A program made the translations under genes and the position numbers. Under the pieces are notes generated by a model. That model was not told the origin of the DNA and searched no databases. It saw only the letters and a list, made by a program, of their open reading frames with translations. Of a stretch of DNA of 10,962 nucleotides, positions 7,331 through 10,962 are shown piece after piece. This stretch comes from CAZIRO01 sp964541595. Its GTDB lineage: Bacteria > Acidobacteriota > HRBIN11. The DNA lies in contig CAZIRO010000094.1 of the NCBI GenBank assembly GCA_964541595.1, forward strand, positions 1-10,962, written 5' to 3'. Numbering within the stretch: the first letter of the stretch is position 1; each line of letters starts with the position of its first letter.

Positions 7331-8693
7331 ATCCAGCGATATGCCATTGCGCGAGTACCAGCCCGATCACCAGCGCCAGACCGAAATATAGATGCAGTTG
7401 TGCAGTCAGTAGATCCAGAAAGGTGAAAGCGACCCGCGCCGGCTGGAATGCGATCCGCACATTGCGCCAGGCGACGGGCAGGGTCAATACCACGAGCAGA
7501 CATCCCACGGGGAACCAGCCCCGCATCACAAACCATACGGTGAGTCCGTATGCGAATGCGACGAGACACAGATAGTAGATACCGGATCCCCGGGGACCGA
7601 GCAGTACGGCCACCGTCCGGTATCCGGCCTGGAGATCTTCCTGGATGTCCCGATAGTTGTTCCCGTGCAGAATGGCGATCGTGAGCAGCCCGATCGGTAC
7701 GGCCAGATAAGCCACCCTGGGATCCAGTGTTTGCGTCTGGACATAAAAGGCACCCAGTGCCATCAACGGACCGAAGGCAATGAATACGGCCACATCACCG
7801 AGCGCACGGTACTTTAACCCCAGCGGTGGTGCGGTATAAAACATGCCGAGAGCGGCACCGATCATTCCGATCCATAAAATGGGAAGCCCCCGCAGATATA
7901 CCAGGTACAACCCGATACTGCACCCCAGAACAAACAGCAGGATACCCCATCGGAACAGCGGCCGGGGTGCCATGATCTGGTCCACGAGTACGCGACTGGA
8001 ACCGAGTACACGCCATGTGTCAGCGCCGCGTCGGTAGTCAAAATAATCACTGATCACGTTGACACCCGCGTGCAGGGCAAGTGCCCCGAGCAGCGTCAGG
8101 AACAACAATCCTCCGTGTACACGCGGTGCAAGTAATGCCCCGAGCAGTACCGGGATTGCGGTGGCGGTAAACGAAAACGGGCGAACGGCCTGGAGATACT
8201 TCTTCCAGCGCGGTGTCCGGGTGGGATACCGTTCACGGAATATGCGGAGGACCTCGTCGGTCACCTCGATTTCGGTCCGGGGTTTCCAGACACCCGTGAA
8301 ATCGGAGATGAATAACCGTGTTGGACGAATGCGAAAGACTGTGACGCCCGGGAAGGCCTTGGCGAAGGGGACGAGTTCAAACACCTTGCGAAACAGGATG
8401 TGCCGTTCCGGGCGTTCTTCAATCGGCCCGAGTTCTTCCGCAACGCCTTCGCCCTGAATGAAACGGTCCGGAACGCCATGTTCGATCACGAAGAACACAT
8501 GGGGATTTTCTTTGATATTCCGGTAATTCCGGCCTTTTTCAAGCGCGACATAAATATATCCGTCGGCTTCTGCGAAATACACCTTTCCCGCCCATACGCG
8601 GTCGCCGACGTGGCTGATCAGCGTCAGCGTTTTGTTCTCGTTGAACACCGTTTTGGCCGTACGCAACGCTGCCAGTATGGAAGCGTCGACCAT
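7329..8693 (-). CDS. Fusion protein: PNPOx-like FMN-binding split-barrel domain + UbiA/MenA-type prenyltransferase
   Basis: 454 residues in two parts. Residues about 1-150 resemble the pyridoxamine 5'-phosphate oxidase-like flavin split barrel: TLISHVGDRVWAGKVYFAE, YVALEKGRNYRNIKENPHV, and later FRIRPTRLFISDF. Residues about 165-454 are an integral-membrane UbiA-family prenyltransferase with eight or nine hydrophobic helices. The first Asp-rich motif is N212-V-I-S-D216-Y-F-D219, with D225 further on. The second is GNNYRD349-IQE-D353, followed by AGYRTVAVLLG, a pattern typical of MenA (1,4-dihydroxy-2-naphthoate polyprenyltransferase). The membrane part would attach a prenyl chain to an aromatic acceptor such as a quinone precursor. 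The acceptor is inferred, and other UbiA substrates are possible. The fusion is in one frame with no stop or shift, joined by a short charged linker (about 150-168). The ATG at 8693 has GGAGGAG four bases upstream (8698-8704). It lies 21 bases after the cyclic-di-GMP regulator and is probably co-transcribed with it. Confidence 0.88.
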   Translation of the reverse strand: MVDASILAALRTAKTVFNENKTLTLISHVGDRVWAGKVYFAEADGYIYVALEKGRNYRNIKENPHVFFVIEHGVPDRFIQGEGVAEELGPIEERPERHILFRKVFELVPFAKAFPGVTVFRIRPTRLFISDFTGVWKPRTEIEVTDEVLRIFRERYPTRTPRWKKYLQAVRPFSFTATAIPVLLGALLAPRVHGGLLFLTLLGALALHAGVNVISDYFDYRRGADTWRVLGSSRVLVDQIMAPRPLFRWGILLFVLGCSIGLYLVYLRGLPILWIGMIGAALGMFYTAPPLGLKYRALGDVAVFIAFGPLMALGAFYVQTQTLDPRVAYLAVPIGLLTIAILHGNNYRDIQEDLQAGYRTVAVLLGPRGSGIYYLCLVAFAYGLTVWFVMRGWFPVGCLLVVLTLPVAWRNVRIAFQPARVAFTFLDLLTAQLHLYFGLALVIGLVLAQWHIAG

Positions 8694-8714
8694 ATGTCTC
8701 CTCCGGGTGTTCTG

Positions 8715-10772
8715 TCATTTTCCCACATCTTTTGCATCCATACGTGTGCGCCAGATCGGATCGTGCAAATACGCGATTGCCCGATCGAGGGGAACGGGGG
8801 GTGCAAAGAAGAATCCCTGGCCGTAGTCACATCCGAGATCCTTCAAATGCACGTATTGTTCCCGGGTTTCCACGCCTTCGGCAACAACGCGGAGACCCAG
8901 GTTGTGCGCCAGCGCGATGATGGCACGGACGATTTCAAAACTCTCCCGCTCATTCAACATGTCCCGTATGAATGATGCGTCGATCTTCAATGTGTCGATC
9001 GGGAATCGACGCAAATAATGCAGCGAAGAGTATCCGGTACCGAAGTCGTCGATATATATGCGTATACCGGCCTGTTGCAACGTATGCAACACCCGGGCAG
9101 ATGTCCTGACGTTTTCCATGAACGTGCGTTCCGTAATCTCCAGGCCGAGGACGATCCGTTCCGGATCCAGACCGGTGCTGGCAAGCACTGTCCGGATGTC
9201 TTCCGCCAGATCGCTGCGACTGAACTGTCGACCGGAGAGGTTGATATTCAACATCAATGGATTCCCCGCTGTAGCAAGGTCCTGCCATTGACGGCCGTCC
9301 GAACAGGCGGTGTGCAATACCCAGTCCCCCAGCGCGTGGATAACCCCGGTGTCCTCGGCCACCGGAATGAATTCATCCGGTGGAATCCGTCCCAGCTGCG
9401 GGTGTGTCCACCGAAGCAGCGCTTCAAATCCTGCGGGTTGCCCGGAATGCAGGTCGACGATCGGCTGGTAGAGCAGGTGAAACTCACTGCGTGCCAGCGC
9501 GTGTCGCAGGTCGGTTTCCATCTGCAGTATGCGCAACACCTGCTGACGTATGGCCTCATCAAAGACCTGGCTGCGCGCGCGTCCAAGTGCTTTGGCCCGG
9601 TACATTGCAGTGTCCGCGGCACGGATCATGTCTTCCGGACTGTGGTACGCCCCGGACGCGACGGCGATGCCCACGCTGACCGATGTGAAGATTTCGTACC
9701 CGTTGATTTCAAACGACGCTTCAAACGCCTGTTGAATGCGTTCACTGATCAGAACAGCCTCCCGGATGTCATCCAGATCTTCTAAAAGGACAACGAATTC
9801 ATCCCCACCGAAGCGGGCCACCAGATCCTGAGGACGTACGCATTGGCGAATCCGTTCGGCGACCTTGCACAGTAACCGATCACCGAACGCGTGTCCCATG
9901 CTGTCGTTGATCACCTTGAACAGATCGAGATCGAGAAACAATAAGGCGAACCGGTACTCGGGGTACCGTTCCGCACGCGCCAGCGCGACGCGAATGCGCT
10001 CCATCAGCAGCGCACGGTTGGGCAGGCCCGTGAGGTCGTCATGCAGGGCCTGGTGCATGAGCTGATCTTCCAGTCGCCTGCGATCCGTGATGTCCATTGC
10101 ATAGATGCGAATGGCCTGATGTTCCGGAAGCGTTGCGATGGTTTGATAATAGTATCGGTTCTCAACGCGCGCTTCACGGTGAATGACGAGTCGTTCCCGG
10201 CGGTCCAGCGCGGGGAACAGGTCCTCCAGTCCCATGAGAAAAGGATGTTGCAGGACCTCTGCAGAGATATCCTGCAGGATTTCTGCGGCCGGTGTATTCA
10301 TGAAGGTTACGGTACCGTGCCGGTCGACCTCCACAATGGGCATGGGAGCTTGTTCCGGAAAAGAGGCCAACCATTTCAGGGTCTGACGCGTTTGATGGGT
10401 CTGAACGGCGTACTGAATGCTTTTCATCAGGGTATCCGTGGACAGATGAGTTTTGAGCAGGGAATCCAGCGCGCCAGCATGCACGGCCTCGGTGATCTGC
10501 CGTTCATCGCCGCGGTCGATGAGCAGAACAAACGGCACCTCGATACCCCGTGCGTGAGATTCCCGTAGCACGGCCAGACCGTCCTGCGGGGGGATGCGTG
10601 CCTCGATCAGCACGCAGTCGAACGTACCTGTCTGCAGTTGGGCCAGCGCTTCATCACCGTCAGACACATCCGTCCATTCGATCGTCCAGTCCGACTGCTG
10701 GAGTGCACGGTGAATCGTATCCCGCTCGGTTGCGTCATGGACCGCAATGAGGATACGCAGTGATTCACCCAT
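8715..10772 (-). CDS. REC-PAS-GGDEF-EAL cyclic-di-GMP signalling protein
   Basis: 685 residues, cytoplasmic, no membrane helix. Domains in order are: receiver-like (about 5-122), PAS (about 134-230), diguanylate cyclase (about 236-405), EAL phosphodiesterase (about 420-670). The cyclase has intact GGDEF at 322-326 and an inhibitory-site RxxD (R313, D316) five residues before it. The EAL domain keeps E450 of E-A-L-L, N511, E545, D575 and D576 of the DDFGTG motif, K596, E632 and Q652, so both synthesis and hydrolysis of c-di-GMP look possible. The receiver is degenerate: the phospho-acceptor Asp position holds E57 (LIEARIPPQDG) and the acidic pair is H12-D13, while the conserved K107 remains. 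Start: the frame is open to 10901, but the ATG at 10772 is preferred. It has AGAGGA seven bases upstream and begins right at the receiver domain, whereas the extra 43 residues are basic and unlike the family. It is first gene of the unit with the prenyltransferase fusion. Confidence 0.95.
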   Translation of the reverse strand: MGESLRILIAVHDATERDTIHRALQQSDWTIEWTDVSDGDEALAQLQTGTFDCVLIEARIPPQDGLAVLRESHARGIEVPFVLLIDRGDERQITEAVHAGALDSLLKTHLSTDTLMKSIQYAVQTHQTRQTLKWLASFPEQAPMPIVEVDRHGTVTFMNTPAAEILQDISAEVLQHPFLMGLEDLFPALDRRERLVIHREARVENRYYYQTIATLPEHQAIRIYAMDITDRRRLEDQLMHQALHDDLTGLPNRALLMERIRVALARAERYPEYRFALLFLDLDLFKVINDSMGHAFGDRLLCKVAERIRQCVRPQDLVARFGGDEFVVLLEDLDDIREAVLISERIQQAFEASFEINGYEIFTSVSVGIAVASGAYHSPEDMIRAADTAMYRAKALGRARSQVFDEAIRQQVLRILQMETDLRHALARSEFHLLYQPIVDLHSGQPAGFEALLRWTHPQLGRIPPDEFIPVAEDTGVIHALGDWVLHTACSDGRQWQDLATAGNPLMLNINLSGRQFSRSDLAEDIRTVLASTGLDPERIVLGLEITERTFMENVRTSARVLHTLQQAGIRIYIDDFGTGYSSLHYLRRFPIDTLKIDASFIRDMLNERESFEIVRAIIALAHNLGLRVVAEGVETREQYVHLKDLGCDYGQGFFFAPPVPLDRAIAYLHDPIWRTRMDAKDVGK

Positions 10773-10842
10773 TGCATCGTCCTCTACGTCACGGCATTGA
10801 CCCCGTATGGCGTGATTTTCCCGTTCGAACGGAATCCTTATC

Positions 10843-10848
10843 AGTATA
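10843..10848 (-). promoter_or_regulatory. Possible -10 box upstream of the c-di-GMP gene
   Basis: On the minus strand TATACT (five of six matches to TATAAT) sits about 70 bases before the ATG at 10772. A TG lies directly before it, one base off the extended -10 position. No convincing -35 box occurs 16-19 bases upstream. If it is a promoter, an activator or another sigma factor may be needed. The rest of 10773-10962 holds no gene I can support. Confidence 0.33.
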
Positions 10849-10913
10849 CAGGATCGGGCGGGTTTGCGGTATTCAGGGATCCTGGGATCGGGACAGGCCA
10901 TGGGACATGCGCA

Positions 10914-10947
10914 CCACCGGATCCACCGGTGGGCCGGTGGCCACCGG
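10914..10947. repeat. Cluster of CCACCGG direct and inverted repeats
   Basis: CCACCGG occurs at 10914-10920, 10923-10929 and 10941-10947, and its complement CCGGTGG at 10934-10940. The second copy and the inverted copy can form a seven-base-pair hairpin with a four-base loop. The inverted copy and the third CCACCGG form an uninterrupted 14-base palindrome. No T-run follows within view. It may be a terminator, a protein-binding site or a REP-like element; the window edge cuts the context. Confidence 0.5.
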
Positions 10948-10962
10948 TCTCGGGTGTCAGGT

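Noticed and set aside
10773..10901. Longer start for the c-di-GMP protein (43 extra residues)
   Set aside because: The added segment is basic with no domain character and would cover the TATACT box; the ATG at 10772 has a good ribosome site and starts at the receiver domain.
1..10962. CRISPR arrays, tRNA genes, insertion-sequence ends, riboswitches
   Set aside because: No regularly spaced repeats, no cloverleaf-like sequence, no transposase or terminal repeats, and no recognised riboswitch core were seen on reading both strands.

Overview
The window (about 58% GC by hand count, apart from an AT-richer first 300 bases at about 46%) looks like a bacterial chromosome segment. The organism is probably diderm (Gram-negative type). 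It has a MacAB-like periplasmic adaptor with two FtsX/MacB-type permeases, a double-domain (67K-type) signal peptide peptidase, and a REC-PAS-GGDEF-EAL cyclic-di-GMP protein. A MenA-like prenyltransferase suggests a quinone-based membrane respiratory chain. I cannot name a genus from the sequence. No rRNA, tRNA, CRISPR array, insertion sequence or phage gene was seen.

Layout, left to right. (1) Bases 1-303, plus strand: the 3' part of a gene whose product carries the D-x8-E-x-Q active-site pattern of BglII-type restriction endonucleases, in AT-richer DNA. It ends inside the tail of the next, convergent gene. (2) Bases 293-4556, minus strand: a compact four-gene export operon in the order adaptor, permease A, permease B, ATPase. 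The permeases are divergent tandem paralogues, and their junction is an ATGA stop/start overlap. (3) Bases 4557-4789: a 233-base divergent control region with one good candidate sigma-70 promoter facing right, an overlapping -10-like box facing left, and a small open frame of doubtful status. (4) Bases 4790-7319, plus strand: sppA and an overlapping alpha/beta hydrolase. (5) Bases 7329-10772, minus strand: a two-gene unit with the REC-PAS-GGDEF-EAL regulator first and, 21 bases later, a fusion of an FMN-binding split-barrel (PNPOx-like) domain to a MenA-like UbiA prenyltransferase. (6) Bases 10773-10962: the regulator's upstream region, with a TATACT box and, at the edge, a cluster of CCACCGG direct and inverted repeats.

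How the genes may work together. The adaptor, two permeases and ATPase should form one tripartite-type export or extraction machine, with an outer-membrane partner encoded elsewhere. SppA would degrade signal peptides or damaged proteins at the inner membrane, so the divergent operons share a cell-envelope theme. The right-hand unit couples a cyclic-di-GMP enzyme to a quinone-type prenyltransferase carrying a probable flavin domain. Any functional link there is inference from gene order.

The most notable points are the PNPOx-UbiA fusion, the glutamate in place of the phospho-acceptor aspartate in the regulator's receiver domain, and the BglII-like endonuclease fragment in DNA that nevertheless has many AGATCT sites.
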